DNA from: Halobacteriales archaeon
GTDB lineage: Archaea > Thermoplasmatota > SW-10-69-26 > JACQPN01 > JAIVGT01
Assembly (NCBI GenBank): GCA_020201485.1
Contig: JAIVGT010000060.1
Location: 1 to 5,968, forward strand
Direction: 5' to 3'
Length of the DNA: 5,968 nucleotides
Shown here: piece after piece, positions 1 through 5,652 of the stretch
Numbering within the stretch: position 1 is the stretch's first letter
Layout of the letters: the number at the start of each line of letters is the position of its first letter
Notes under the pieces: generated by a model
The model's database searches: none
Seen by the model: only the letters and a program-made list of their open reading frames with translations
What the model was told of the DNA's origin: nothing
Made by a program: the position numbers and the translations under genes

Positions 1-888
1 GGGCAGGCCCAGGTCCTGCGCGGCCGGGTTCGCCTCGCGCAGCCAATGCCGCATGCGGTCGAGCAGCGGCCCGCGCACCGCCTCGAAGGGCGCGTGCTCG
101 CTCACGACGCGCAGCTCGTGCGCGACGCCGGTCTTGCGCAGCGCTTGCTCCAGGTGCTGCCGGGCGAGCACGGGGGGCATGGGCGGGGGGATGCGCAGGT
201 CGAGCTCGGCCCGGCACAGGGCCGGGACCATGTTCACCGCTTCCCCGCCGCGCAGCGTCCCGATGTTCAGCGAGCTGCCGCCGACGACGGGGTGCGTGCC
301 CGGGAGGGCGAAGCCTTCGATGCCCTGGAGCAGGCGCAGCATGTCGCGGATGGCGCTGCGCCCCTTCTCCGGTGTGCTGCCGTGCGCCGCCTGGCCGCGC
401 ACCGTGACCTCGGTCCAGAGCACGCCGCGGTGCGCGACGCCCAGCCGCAGCTCGGTGGGCTCCCCGACCACGACCAGCTCCGCGCCGGCGATGGCCCCGC
501 TGTCCGCGAGCCTGTGCGCGCCCGCCATGCCCGTCTCCTCGTCGAGCGTGAAGGCGAGCGCCCAGTCCCCTTCGCCTTGCTGCCGCGCGGCGGCGAGCAT
601 GGCCGCGACCGCCCCCTTCATGTCGCACGTGCCCCGGCCCAGGACCTCATCCCCGCGCACCTCGGCCGCGAACGGGTCGCACGTCCAGCCGTCGCCCACG
701 GGCACGACGTCGACGTGGCCGCTGAGCACGAGGCGCGGGGCGTGGCCTTCCGGCTGGACCCAGACGAAGCCCGGGCCGCGCTCGACGCGCCAGCCCTTGC
801 GGCAGTGCGCCTGCACGACCTGCGCGCTCGCCTGCGCGTCGGGCCCGGCGCGCACCAAGGCCTGCAGCAGCTCCAGCGCCTCGTCCAC
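1..888 (-). CDS. M20-family metallopeptidase/deacylase (ArgE/DapE-like), C-terminus beyond the left edge
   Basis: The frame is open from a GTG at 888 to the window edge: 296 codons without a stop, the upstream in-frame stop being TAA at 915-913. The family is zinc or cobalt amidohydrolases that cleave N-acyl amino acids or dipeptides in the cytoplasm (acetylornithine deacetylase, succinyl-diaminopimelate desuccinylase, carboxypeptidase G2 types). All N-terminal active-site elements are visible: SGHVDVVP (metal ligand His58, catalytic-support Asp60), GRGTCDMKG (bridging Asp89), DEETG (general base Glu117, ligand Glu118) and GEPT (ligand Glu143). The inserted dimerisation domain starts near VRGQAAHGSTPEKG and includes SLNIG and AVNMVPALCRAELDLRIPP. 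The last metal-ligand His and about 60-90 residues should lie left of the window. The GTG start is chosen because it is the only good start after the stop and puts the usual LELLQALV helix at the N-terminus. Substrate cannot be assigned. It is divergent from the permease-like gene. Confidence 0.93.
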   Translation of the reverse strand, partial: MDEALELLQALVRAGPDAQASAQVVQAHCRKGWRVERGPGFVWVQPEGHAPRLVLSGHVDVVPVGDGWTCDPFAAEVRGDEVLGRGTCDMKGAVAAMLAAARQQGEGDWALAFTLDEETGMAGAHRLADSGAIAGAELVVVGEPTELRLGVAHRGVLWTEVTVRGQAAHGSTPEKGRSAIRDMLRLLQGIEGFALPGTHPVVGGSSLNIGTLRGGEAVNMVPALCRAELDLRIPPPMPPVLARQHLEQALRKTGVAHELRVVSEHAPFEAVRGPLLDRMRHWLREANPAAQDLGLP

Positions 889-999
889 GGCCGCGGACCG
901 CTGGCTTGGCCCTTAGCCTTGCCTGCCGGCACCACCACGCCCCGGTGCGCGCACAATCCTCGGGGAAGCCACATGCGCCGCGCGCGCGCAGGGCTGGGC
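889..999. promoter_or_regulatory. divergent intergenic region between the peptidase and permease-like genes
   Basis: This 111-base gap must hold the promoters of both divergent genes, but no convincing TATA box is visible. The only slightly AT-richer spots are CCTTAGCC around 911-918 and CACAATCC around 952-959. Read on the minus strand, GGCTAAGGG lies about 25 bases before the peptidase GTG, a weak match to an archaeal box. A 10-base perfect palindrome, GTGCGCGCAC, sits at 945-954. Promoter placement here is inference only. Confidence 0.35.
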
Positions 1000-1512
1000 A
1001 TGTCGCCGGTCCGCAAGCTCGGCACGCTCTACGACGAGCGTTCGGAAGCCGCAGCGCACCGCGGGCACAAAGGGCATGAGCACCCCCTGCAGGACTTCTT
1101 CAGCCGGTTCGCCACGCGCGCGGCGACCGCGGCCGGGAGCTTCTGGGCGTTCATCATCGCCTTCGCCGTCATCGTCCTGTGGCTCGTCACCGGGCCCATG
1201 TTCGGCTGGAGCGACACGTGGCAGCTCGTCATCAACACCGCCACCACCATCGTGACCTTCCTCATGGTGTTCCTCATCCAGCACGCGCAGAACCGCGACA
1301 CGCGCATCCTGCACATCAAGCTCAACGAGCTCATCGCCGCCATGGAGGGCGCGAGCAACGAGCTCATCGACCTGGAGGAGGCGGAGGAAGGCGAGCTGAA
1401 GGAGGTGCAGCAGCGCATGCAGCGGCTGGCCAAGGAAGCGGTCGGCGGAGAGGCGCGGAGCGTGTCCGAGCAGCGCGAGGGCCTGCCGCCGGCGAACCGG
1501 CGCTCAAGCTAA
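1000..1512 (+). CDS. low-affinity iron permease family membrane protein (PF04120-like)
   Basis: This is a 170-residue protein with two hydrophobic segments, about residues 47-69 (GSFWAFIIAF to GPMFGW) and 74-94 (TWQLVINTATTIVTFLMVFL). They are followed by IQHAQNRDTRILHIKLNELI, the diagnostic signature of the family. A charged, glutamate-rich helical tail (about 115-170) should be cytoplasmic. The family is named after the yeast Fet4 iron transporter, but the short prokaryotic members have no firmly shown transport function, so iron uptake is only a family-based guess. The N-terminus (residues 15-30) is rich in His and charged residues. ATG at 1000 is preferred; ATG at 973 is in frame and would add MRRARAGLG, with no ribosome binding site to decide. 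The long open frame upstream of 973 is merely antisense to the peptidase. The stop is TAA, and the next gene follows 24 bases later in the same frame, probably co-transcribed. Confidence 0.88.
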   Translation: MSPVRKLGTLYDERSEAAAHRGHKGHEHPLQDFFSRFATRAATAAGSFWAFIIAFAVIVLWLVTGPMFGWSDTWQLVINTATTIVTFLMVFLIQHAQNRDTRILHIKLNELIAAMEGASNELIDLEEAEEGELKEVQQRMQRLAKEAVGGEARSVSEQREGLPPANRRSS

Positions 1513-1536
1513 GAGGCCGTCGCACGCTGCCTGGCC

Positions 1537-2124
1537 GTGGACGCGAGCGGCTTCCTCTGGCTGCGCAAGCCCGGCTTCGCCTTGGGCGCGCTCCTGGCGC
1601 GTGACGCCGAGGTCCCGCCGCCCCTCGAAGCGCAGCAGGCGCCGTGGGGCACGCTGCTCTGGCTCCCGCTCGCGCGCGAGGCGCACGCCCGGAAGGCGCT
1701 CGCAGGGGTCCGCCCGGAGCTCCTCCTCTACCCGGCGACGAAGGAGCAGGTGCCCGCGGTCGTGGATGCCTGGCTCTGGCTCTACGAGCAGGCCCCGAAG
1801 GGCATCGACGAGGCCATGCTCCAGGTCACGGACGACCCGGCGTTCCTGCACGACTACCTCGCCGCGGAGGAGGCGCTCTGGGAGCGCATCTACGAGGCGC
1901 ATCCGCACCGCGAGGACGAGGGCATCCTGCCCGGCGCGTTGGAGGAGGCGCGCTGGCTCGTGCACACCGTGCTCGACGCGCCCGGGTATGAGCAGCACAC
2001 CGAGTTCCTCACGATGAGCGCGTTCGAGGTCGTGGCGCGCGAGCTGCTCGTCACGGTGCGCCGCGCGGAGCTGCTCCACCTGCGCGATGCGCTGCAGGGC
2101 AAGGACACGGTCAGCGGCTGGTAG
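1537..2124 (+). CDS. hypothetical protein, 195 residues, not recognised
   Basis: The gene runs from a GTG start to a TAG stop and encodes a soluble, mixed-charge protein without signal peptide, membrane segment or cysteine. I do not recognise the family. The composition is that of a real protein: balanced hydrophobic and acidic residues and many W, Y, F and E, unlike the Arg/Ala/Pro-rich shadow frames. The first half reads as mixed alpha/beta (FLWLRKPGF, TLLWLPL, PELLLYPATKEQVPAVVDAWLWLYEQ). The second half looks helical (EEALWERIYEAHPHRED, GALEEARWLVHTVL, FEVVARELLVTVRRAELLHL). It lies 24 bases after the permease-like gene in the same frame, suggesting one transcript, and 93 bases before the dehydrogenase operon. 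A GTG start at 1537 gives MDASGFLWL; no in-frame start lies between it and the TAA at 1510. Function is unknown. Confidence 0.75.
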   Translation: MDASGFLWLRKPGFALGALLARDAEVPPPLEAQQAPWGTLLWLPLAREAHARKALAGVRPELLLYPATKEQVPAVVDAWLWLYEQAPKGIDEAMLQVTDDPAFLHDYLAAEEALWERIYEAHPHREDEGILPGALEEARWLVHTVLDAPGYEQHTEFLTMSAFEVVARELLVTVRRAELLHLRDALQGKDTVSGW

Positions 2125-2142
2125 GTGCGCCGCGCGTTCCGG

Positions 2143-2161
2143 CTCGCCCGTCGCGGGCGAG
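2143..2161. other. perfect GC-rich hairpin after the hypothetical gene
   Basis: CTCGCCCG (2143-2150) pairs perfectly with CGGGCGAG (2154-2161) across a three-base TCG loop. It begins 18 bases after the TAG of the preceding gene and ends 56 bases before the start of the dehydrogenase alpha subunit. There is no T-run after it, so it is not a classical intrinsic terminator; archaeal termination normally depends on T-tracts. It may influence RNA 3' ends or stability, or be chance in such GC-rich DNA. Confidence 0.4.
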
Positions 2162-2187
2162 GGCTCGGCCTCCACGCGCCCGCAGCC

Positions 2188-2195
2188 CTCAAATG
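2188..2195 (+). promoter_or_regulatory. weak TATA-like box ahead of the dehydrogenase operon
   Basis: CTCAAATG is the most AT-rich spot in the 93-base gap before the operon. Its centre lies about 26 bases upstream of the ATG at 2218, the spacing expected if transcription starts at the first base of a leaderless gene. The match to an archaeal TATA consensus is poor, so this is a suggestion that helps choose the start rather than a firm promoter. Confidence 0.3.
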
Positions 2196-2217
2196 CCGGA
2201 AGGCGCTTGCCCCTCCG

Positions 2218-3591
2218 ATGGGGCCGCGCCGCCTCGCCGGCAAGCACATGGGCAGCTTCCGCTGGGGGCGCAGGGGCATCCCGTTCTCCGAGGGCGACAC
2301 CATCGCGAGCGCGCTCCTCGCCGCGGGCCAGGACGTGCTCAGCCGCAGCATCAAGTACCACCGCCCGCGCGGCTACGCCTGCGGCATCGGGAAGTGCGCG
2401 AGCTGCCTCGTGACCCTCGACGGCAAGCCGAGCGTGCGCGCCTGCATGACGCTGGCCCGCGCCGGCATGCAAGCCCAGGCCCAGAACTGCTGGCCGAGCG
2501 CGCAGCGCGACGTGTACGCGCTCACCGAGCGCTTCATGCCGGCGGACTTCGACCCGCAGCGCACCCTGACGCGGCCGCGCTTCCTCATCCCCGTCTACCA
2601 CGCCGTGGTGCGGCACATGGCCGGCTTGGGCAAGGCGCCCCGCGACGCCGCTCCGCCGCGCATCGCCGCCGTGGCGCAGGAGAAGGTTCCCCTCGTCGTC
2701 GTCGGCGCAGGGCCAGCCGGCCTCGCGGCCGCGGTCGCCGCCGGGGCGTCGGGCGTCGAGGTCCTGCTCGTGGACGAGGCTCCCTGGCCCGGGGGGCGCT
2801 TGCGGCGCGAGGGCGCGATGCTGCGCGGCGGCCGGTACGACGGCCGCACGCCGGCGCAGGCGCTCGGCACGCTGCGCGACGCGCTGAGCGGCAGCAACGT
2901 GCGCAGCGAGCAGGAGGCGAGCGCGAGCGGCATCTACCCGGGCAAGCTGCTCGCCGTGGCCAGCCCGCGGCGGCTGCGCGAGGTCACGGCGCAGGCCGTC
3001 GTCCTCGCTCCCGGGGCGCCGGAGGGCCTGTCCCTGTTCGGCAACAACGACCGGCCGGGCGTGATGAGCGCGAGCGCCGCCGGGCAGCTCCTGCAGCACG
3101 GCATCCTGCCCGGGGAGCGCGTCGTGCTCGTCGGCGCGGACGCGCGGGCCGTGGGCATCGCGCGCAGCCTGCAGCAGGCGGGGGCGCAGGTCGAGGCCGT
3201 GCTCGCCCCGGAGGAGGCGATGATGGAGGGCCTGCCGCGCCGGGACGCGAGCCTCGTCGAGGTCGAGGGCGCGCAGCGCGTGCGCGCGGTGAAGCTCAGC
3301 GACGGCACGCGCATCGCGTGCGACGTGGTCGTGCTCGCCGAGCCGCGCCGCCCGGCCATCGAGCTCTTCCAGCAGGCCGGCTGCGCCCTCGCGGAGCAAG
3401 GCGGCGCGCTCGCGCCGCGCTGCGACGGCGCGCGCACCTCGGTCCCCGGCGTCTTCGCGGCGGGCGACGCGCTGCGGCCCGGAAGCCTGGAGGACGCGCT
3501 CGCCGGCGGGGAGCGCGCCGGGCTGGAAGCCGCGCGCGCGTTGGGCCGCAAGGTGGACGAGGCGCGCCTCGCGGCGCTGGGGGCGGCATGA
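2218..3591 (+). CDS. amine/amino-acid dehydrogenase alpha subunit: [2Fe-2S] domain plus FAD/NAD-binding domain (SoxA/HcnAB/OoxA-like)
   Basis: From ATG 2218 the protein has 457 residues. Residues about 12-80 form a Fer2_4-type [2Fe-2S] domain: EGDTIASALLAAG, then SIKYHRPRG, then Cys55, Cys60, Cys63 and Cys76 (CX4CX2CX12C, plant-ferredoxin spacing). A family-typical linker ending in RHMAGLG follows. A Rossmann FAD motif, VVVGAGPAGLAAA, has its glycines at 163, 165 and 168. NNDRPGVM (276-283) is characteristic of the sarcosine oxidase alpha group. A second nucleotide-binding fold around 302-313 (VVLVGADARAVG) has a degenerate glycine motif. VFAAGDA (412-418) closes the FAD domain. It should take electrons from the beta-subunit flavin. 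The usual C-terminal BFD domain is absent here and is encoded by the next gene, which overlaps by four bases (ATGA); no GcvT-like folate domain is present. ATG 2248 is an alternative start. Substrate is unknown: proline, hydroxyproline, sarcosine, glycine or opines are all possible. Confidence 0.88.
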   Translation: MGPRRLAGKHMGSFRWGRRGIPFSEGDTIASALLAAGQDVLSRSIKYHRPRGYACGIGKCASCLVTLDGKPSVRACMTLARAGMQAQAQNCWPSAQRDVYALTERFMPADFDPQRTLTRPRFLIPVYHAVVRHMAGLGKAPRDAAPPRIAAVAQEKVPLVVVGAGPAGLAAAVAAGASGVEVLLVDEAPWPGGRLRREGAMLRGGRYDGRTPAQALGTLRDALSGSNVRSEQEASASGIYPGKLLAVASPRRLREVTAQAVVLAPGAPEGLSLFGNNDRPGVMSASAAGQLLQHGILPGERVVLVGADARAVGIARSLQQAGAQVEAVLAPEEAMMEGLPRRDASLVEVEGAQRVRAVKLSDGTRIACDVVVLAEPRRPAIELFQQAGCALAEQGGALAPRCDGARTSVPGVFAAGDALRPGSLEDALAGGERAGLEAARALGRKVDEARLAALGAA

Positions 3592-3848
3592 GCAAGCGCA
3601 TCGTCTGCCCGTGCGAGGACCTCACCGACCGCGACATCGAGCGCGCCACGGACGTCGCCGGGCTGGACCTGGAGGCGGTGAAGCGCTTCTGCGGCGTCGC
3701 GACCGGGCCGTGCCAGGGCAAGCAATGCCTCCTCGCCACGCAGCAGCTCCTGCGCGAGCTGGGCGCGGCCGAGCCCGGCACCATCGTGCACCGGCCGCCG
3801 GTGAACCCGCTGCCCCTCGGCCTGCTCGCCGGCGAGGTGGAGCGATGA
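3588..3848 (+). CDS. BFD-like [2Fe-2S] protein, small subunit of the dehydrogenase complex
   Basis: This 86-residue protein is a free-standing BFD-type [2Fe-2S] domain (Fer2_BFD). The predicted cluster ligands are Cys7 and Cys9 in IVCPCEDLT, and Cys42 and Cys47 in GPCQGKQC. The helix between (DIERATDVAGLDLEAVKRF) and the end HRPPVNPLPLGLLAGE match the part that in many relatives is fused to the C-terminus of the FAD-containing subunit. Cys35 is extra: relatives usually have another residue there. Its job would be to carry electrons within the alpha-beta complex or to the external acceptor. Its ATG overlaps the alpha-subunit TGA and its own TGA overlaps the beta-subunit ATG, so translation is probably coupled and the three products made together. 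Small ferredoxin-like subunits are known in the Thermococcales dye-linked proline dehydrogenase clusters. Confidence 0.9.
   Translation: MSKRIVCPCEDLTDRDIERATDVAGLDLEAVKRFCGVATGPCQGKQCLLATQQLLRELGAAEPGTIVHRPPVNPLPLGLLAGEVER
3834..3839 (+). promoter_or_regulatory. Shine-Dalgarno site for the beta subunit
   Basis: GAGGTG lies within the end of the small-subunit gene, five bases ahead of the ATG at 3845. It is a six-base match to the anti-Shine-Dalgarno end of 16S rRNA. It fixes the beta-subunit start and stands out because the first genes of transcripts in this window show no such site. Confidence 0.65.
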
Positions 3849-4999
3849 GCCTGCCCGCCGAGGCGGAGCACGTCATCATCGGCGCGGGCGTGGTCGGCCT
3901 CGGGACGGCGTTCCGCCTGGCGCAGCGGGGCATCAAGGACGTGGTCGTCCTCGACCGGGGCTACGTGCTGAGCGGCGCCAGCGGGCGCAACGGCGGCGGC
4001 GTGCGCGCGCAGTGGACCACGAAGGAGAACATCGAGCTGGCCCGGCGCAGCATCGCCATGTTCCGCAAGCTGCCCGAGGAGCTGGGCATCCAGATCTGGT
4101 TCCGGCAGGGCGGCTACCTCCTCCTCGCCTTCGACGAGGCGCAGGCGCAGGGCTTGCGCAAGGCCGTGCAGTTCCAGAACGCCAACGGCATCCCGACGCG
4201 CCTGCTCACGGAGGGCGAGGCGCACGAGGTCGTGCCGGAGCTGCGCACGCCCGGCTTGGTCCAAGCCAGCTTCGGACCGACCGACGGCGTCCTCTTCCCC
4301 TGGCCGGTCGTGTGGGGCTACTACCAGAAGTGCCGCGAGCTCGGCGTGCACGTCAGCTTCCACACCGAGGTGCTGGGCCTCGACCAGCAGGGCAGCCGCA
4401 TCGCGCGCGTGCGCACGAGCCGGGGGGACGTCCGCGTGCGCGGCCAGGTCGTGAACTGCACCGGGGCGTGGAGCCGCGAGCTGTCGGGGATGGTGGGCGT
4501 GGCGATGCCCAACGAGCCGGTGCGCCACGAGATCCTGAGCACGGAGCCGCTGAAGCCGTTCCTCAAGCCCATGGTCGTGGACTTGCGGAACGGCCTGTAC
4601 ATGTCGCAGGTGATGCGGGGCGAGGTCGTGACCGGCATCGGTGACCCGAACGAGAAGCCCGGCTTCGGCCAAGGCAGCTCGTTGCACTTCCTGCAGAGCA
4701 TCGCGCGCGCCATCGTGGACCTGATGCCGACCATGCGCCACGTCAAAGTGGTGCGCCAATGGGCAGGCCTGTACGACATGACGCCGGACCACGTGCCCAT
4801 CCTCGGCCCGACGCCCGGCTTCGACAACTTCGTCCAGGCGAACGGGTTCAGCGGCCACGGCTTCATGGTGAGCCCGATGGTGAACACGCTCCTCGCGGAG
4901 CTGCTCGCGGGCGAGCGCACGACGCTCGACCTCAAGCCGTTCGCGCTGGAGCGCTTCGCCCGCGGCGAGATGGTGCACGAGAGCTTCGTCATCGGCTGA
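3845..4999 (+). CDS. DAO-family flavoprotein, beta (catalytic) subunit of the amine/amino-acid dehydrogenase (SoxB/PdhB/HcnC-like)
   Basis: At 384 residues this is full length for the D-amino-acid oxidase / sarcosine oxidase beta family. The N-terminal FAD-binding motif is VIIGAGVVGLGTA (glycines 13, 15, 18), with the acidic residue at the end of the second strand in VVVLDR (Asp37). SGASGRNGGGVRAQW (43-57) is the characteristic flavin-contact loop. Near the C-terminus, TPDHVPILG (313-321) and GFSGHGFM (334-341) complete the flavin site. The subunit should oxidise the C-N bond of a secondary amine or amino acid and pass electrons to the alpha subunit, where relatives hold FMN at the interface. 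It overlaps the BFD gene by ATGA and ends the operon; no gamma or delta subunit follows. It is annotated in many genomes as sarcosine oxidase beta subunit, but the absence of a folate domain in the partners makes a proline- or hydroxyproline-type dehydrogenase at least as likely. Substrate is not decided by sequence. Confidence 0.92.
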   Translation: MSLPAEAEHVIIGAGVVGLGTAFRLAQRGIKDVVVLDRGYVLSGASGRNGGGVRAQWTTKENIELARRSIAMFRKLPEELGIQIWFRQGGYLLLAFDEAQAQGLRKAVQFQNANGIPTRLLTEGEAHEVVPELRTPGLVQASFGPTDGVLFPWPVVWGYYQKCRELGVHVSFHTEVLGLDQQGSRIARVRTSRGDVRVRGQVVNCTGAWSRELSGMVGVAMPNEPVRHEILSTEPLKPFLKPMVVDLRNGLYMSQVMRGEVVTGIGDPNEKPGFGQGSSLHFLQSIARAIVDLMPTMRHVKVVRQWAGLYDMTPDHVPILGPTPGFDNFVQANGFSGHGFMVSPMVNTLLAELLAGERTTLDLKPFALERFARGEMVHESFVIG

Positions 5000-5022
5000 G
5001 CGCGCCGAACGATGCTCGCGCG

Positions 5023-5053
5023 GAGGCGTCGCGCGCCTCGTGCGCTGCGAGGC
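5023..5053. other. two overlapping, mutually exclusive stem-loops after the operon
   Basis: GAGGCG (5023-5028) pairs with CGCCTC (5034-5039), and the alternative GCCTCG (5035-5040) pairs with CGAGGC (5048-5053). The two stems share the middle segment, so only one can form. They lie 23 bases after the beta-subunit TGA and some 50 bases before the next promoter. No T-run follows. They could mark the 3' end of the operon RNA; in DNA this GC-rich they may also be chance. Confidence 0.35.
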
Positions 5054-5102
5054 ACGGTGCGCTTCGCGCGTTTCGCGTGGAGGGCGAGGCCTTCCCACCG
5101 GT

Positions 5103-5124
5103 CGCGATACATTTAATTATCGCG
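5103..5124 (+). promoter_or_regulatory. TATA-type promoter inside a 22-bp inverted repeat (candidate operator)
   Basis: CGCGATA (5103-5109) and TATCGCG (5118-5124) are perfect 7-base inverted arms around CATTTAAT. The whole contains ATACATTTAATTAT, by far the most AT-rich stretch of the window, as expected for an archaeal TATA box. The box lies about 18-26 bases before the ATG at 5133, so the transcript would begin at or very near the start codon (leaderless). A dimeric regulator bound to the arms would block TATA-binding protein. The adjacent winged-helix gene is the obvious candidate, giving negative autoregulation; this last step is inference. Confidence 0.7.
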
Positions 5125-5132
5125 CACAGGTT

Positions 5133-5528
5133 ATGCCGAAGCGGGGTGGAGTGTTGCGGCGTCGCGAGGCCACGAGCCTCGACCAAGGCGACTTGGAAGT
5201 GGTCGACATCCTGTCCAGCCTGGGCGTGGACCACAAGATCGCCAAGGTCATCACGTTCCTCGCGCAGGTCGAGGAAGGCAAGAGCACGGACATCGAGCGT
5301 GGCTGCCGGCTGCGCCAGCCCGAGGTGAGCGTGGCCACGAAGAGCCTGCGCGAGCTCGGCTGGATCCAGACGGAGGAGCGGAAGAAGGGCGGCAAGGGCC
5401 GGCCGGTGCACTACTACAAGCTCCAGATGCCCCTGCCGAAGATCGTGGAGATCATCGAGCGCAACAAGCGCGAGGAGATCCAAGGCGAGCTCGCGAAGAT
5501 CGAGAAGCTGAAGGGCATCGTCACGTAG
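5133..5528 (+). CDS. archaeal winged helix-turn-helix transcriptional regulator
   Basis: This 131-residue protein resembles the small archaeal predicted regulators grouped as COG4738 (ArsR/TrmB-like winged helix); that group name is from memory. After a basic N-terminus (1-12), helices at about 17-30 and 33-48 lead into the helix-turn-helix. STDIERGCRL (51-60) is the first helix and RQPEVSVATKSLRELGWI (61-78) the recognition helix. ERKKGGKGRPVHYYKL (82-97) is a basic beta-hairpin wing. A charged C-terminal helix (about 102-127) probably dimerises. It has no visible ligand-binding domain or metal-binding cysteine cluster (Cys58 only). ATG 5133 is chosen because the frame upstream runs through the promoter and because of the TATA spacing; GTG at 5151 is an alternative. 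Targets are unknown; its own promoter palindrome and the preceding dehydrogenase operon are natural candidates. The stop is TAG; reading on would add only non-protein-like sequence. Confidence 0.88.
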   Translation: MPKRGGVLRRREATSLDQGDLEVVDILSSLGVDHKIAKVITFLAQVEEGKSTDIERGCRLRQPEVSVATKSLRELGWIQTEERKKGGKGRPVHYYKLQMPLPKIVEIIERNKREEIQGELAKIEKLKGIVT

Positions 5529-5652
5529 GCCCGGCCCGCGCCCCCCTGCCCTCCGGGGCCCACCGCAGGTCGCGCCGCGCTTTCCGGACGGACATCTTCA
5601 GGTTCGTCGTGAACAGCCTTGCGCGGAAGGGGGCGAAGAGGCGCGCGAGGGG
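5521..5652 (-). pseudogene. in-frame continuation of the epimerase gene beyond its TAG (possible broken C-terminus)
   Basis: Directly after the TAG at 5655-5653 the same minus-strand frame stays open for 43 codons to a TGA at 5523-5521. It reads PLARLFAPFRARLF, then TTNLKMSVRKARRDLRWAPE. That resembles the C-terminal end of extended short-chain dehydrogenases, where a KARREL-GW-P motif is common. Third codon positions are nearly all G or C, as in the real genes here. Together with the gene to its right it would make a complete C-terminus interrupted by one codon. If it is read, its end overlaps the converging regulator gene by eight bases. Whether it is translated is unknown. Confidence 0.6.

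Noticed and set aside
945..954. Perfect palindrome GTGCGCGCAC in the divergent promoter region as an operator
   Set aside because: Ten-base palindromes of G and C are expected several times by chance in a window of this size and GC content; there is no AT-rich core or second copy.
46..972. Long plus-strand extension upstream of the permease-like gene
   Set aside because: It is exactly antisense to the M20 peptidase, which has all its active-site motifs on the minus strand. The real plus gene starts at 1000 or 973.
618..1025. Minus-strand 135-codon frame covering the start of the peptidase
   Set aside because: It is in a different frame from the one carrying the M20 motifs and has Arg/Ala/Ser-rich shadow composition.
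1504..3399. 631-codon open frame on the minus strand
   Set aside because: Translation is Arg/Ala/His/Leu-rich without any family motif, and it lies antisense to the hypothetical gene and the alpha subunit, whose products are clearly protein-like. It is a GC-bias shadow.
2218..4999. Naming the operon hydrogen cyanide synthase (hcnABC) or tetrameric sarcosine oxidase
   Set aside because: The domains are shared by the whole superfamily; the subunit split differs from HcnABC, and the folate-binding domain of sarcosine oxidase is missing. Only a general dehydrogenase call is supported.
3296..5098. 600-codon open frame on the minus strand
   Set aside because: Antisense to the BFD and beta-subunit genes, low-complexity composition, no motif; a GC-bias shadow.
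5526..5612. Read-through of the regulator's TAG
   Set aside because: The extra 27 codons give a Pro/Gly/Ser/Arg-rich sequence without family resemblance, so this TAG looks like a normal stop. It also weakens the idea of general UAG decoding.
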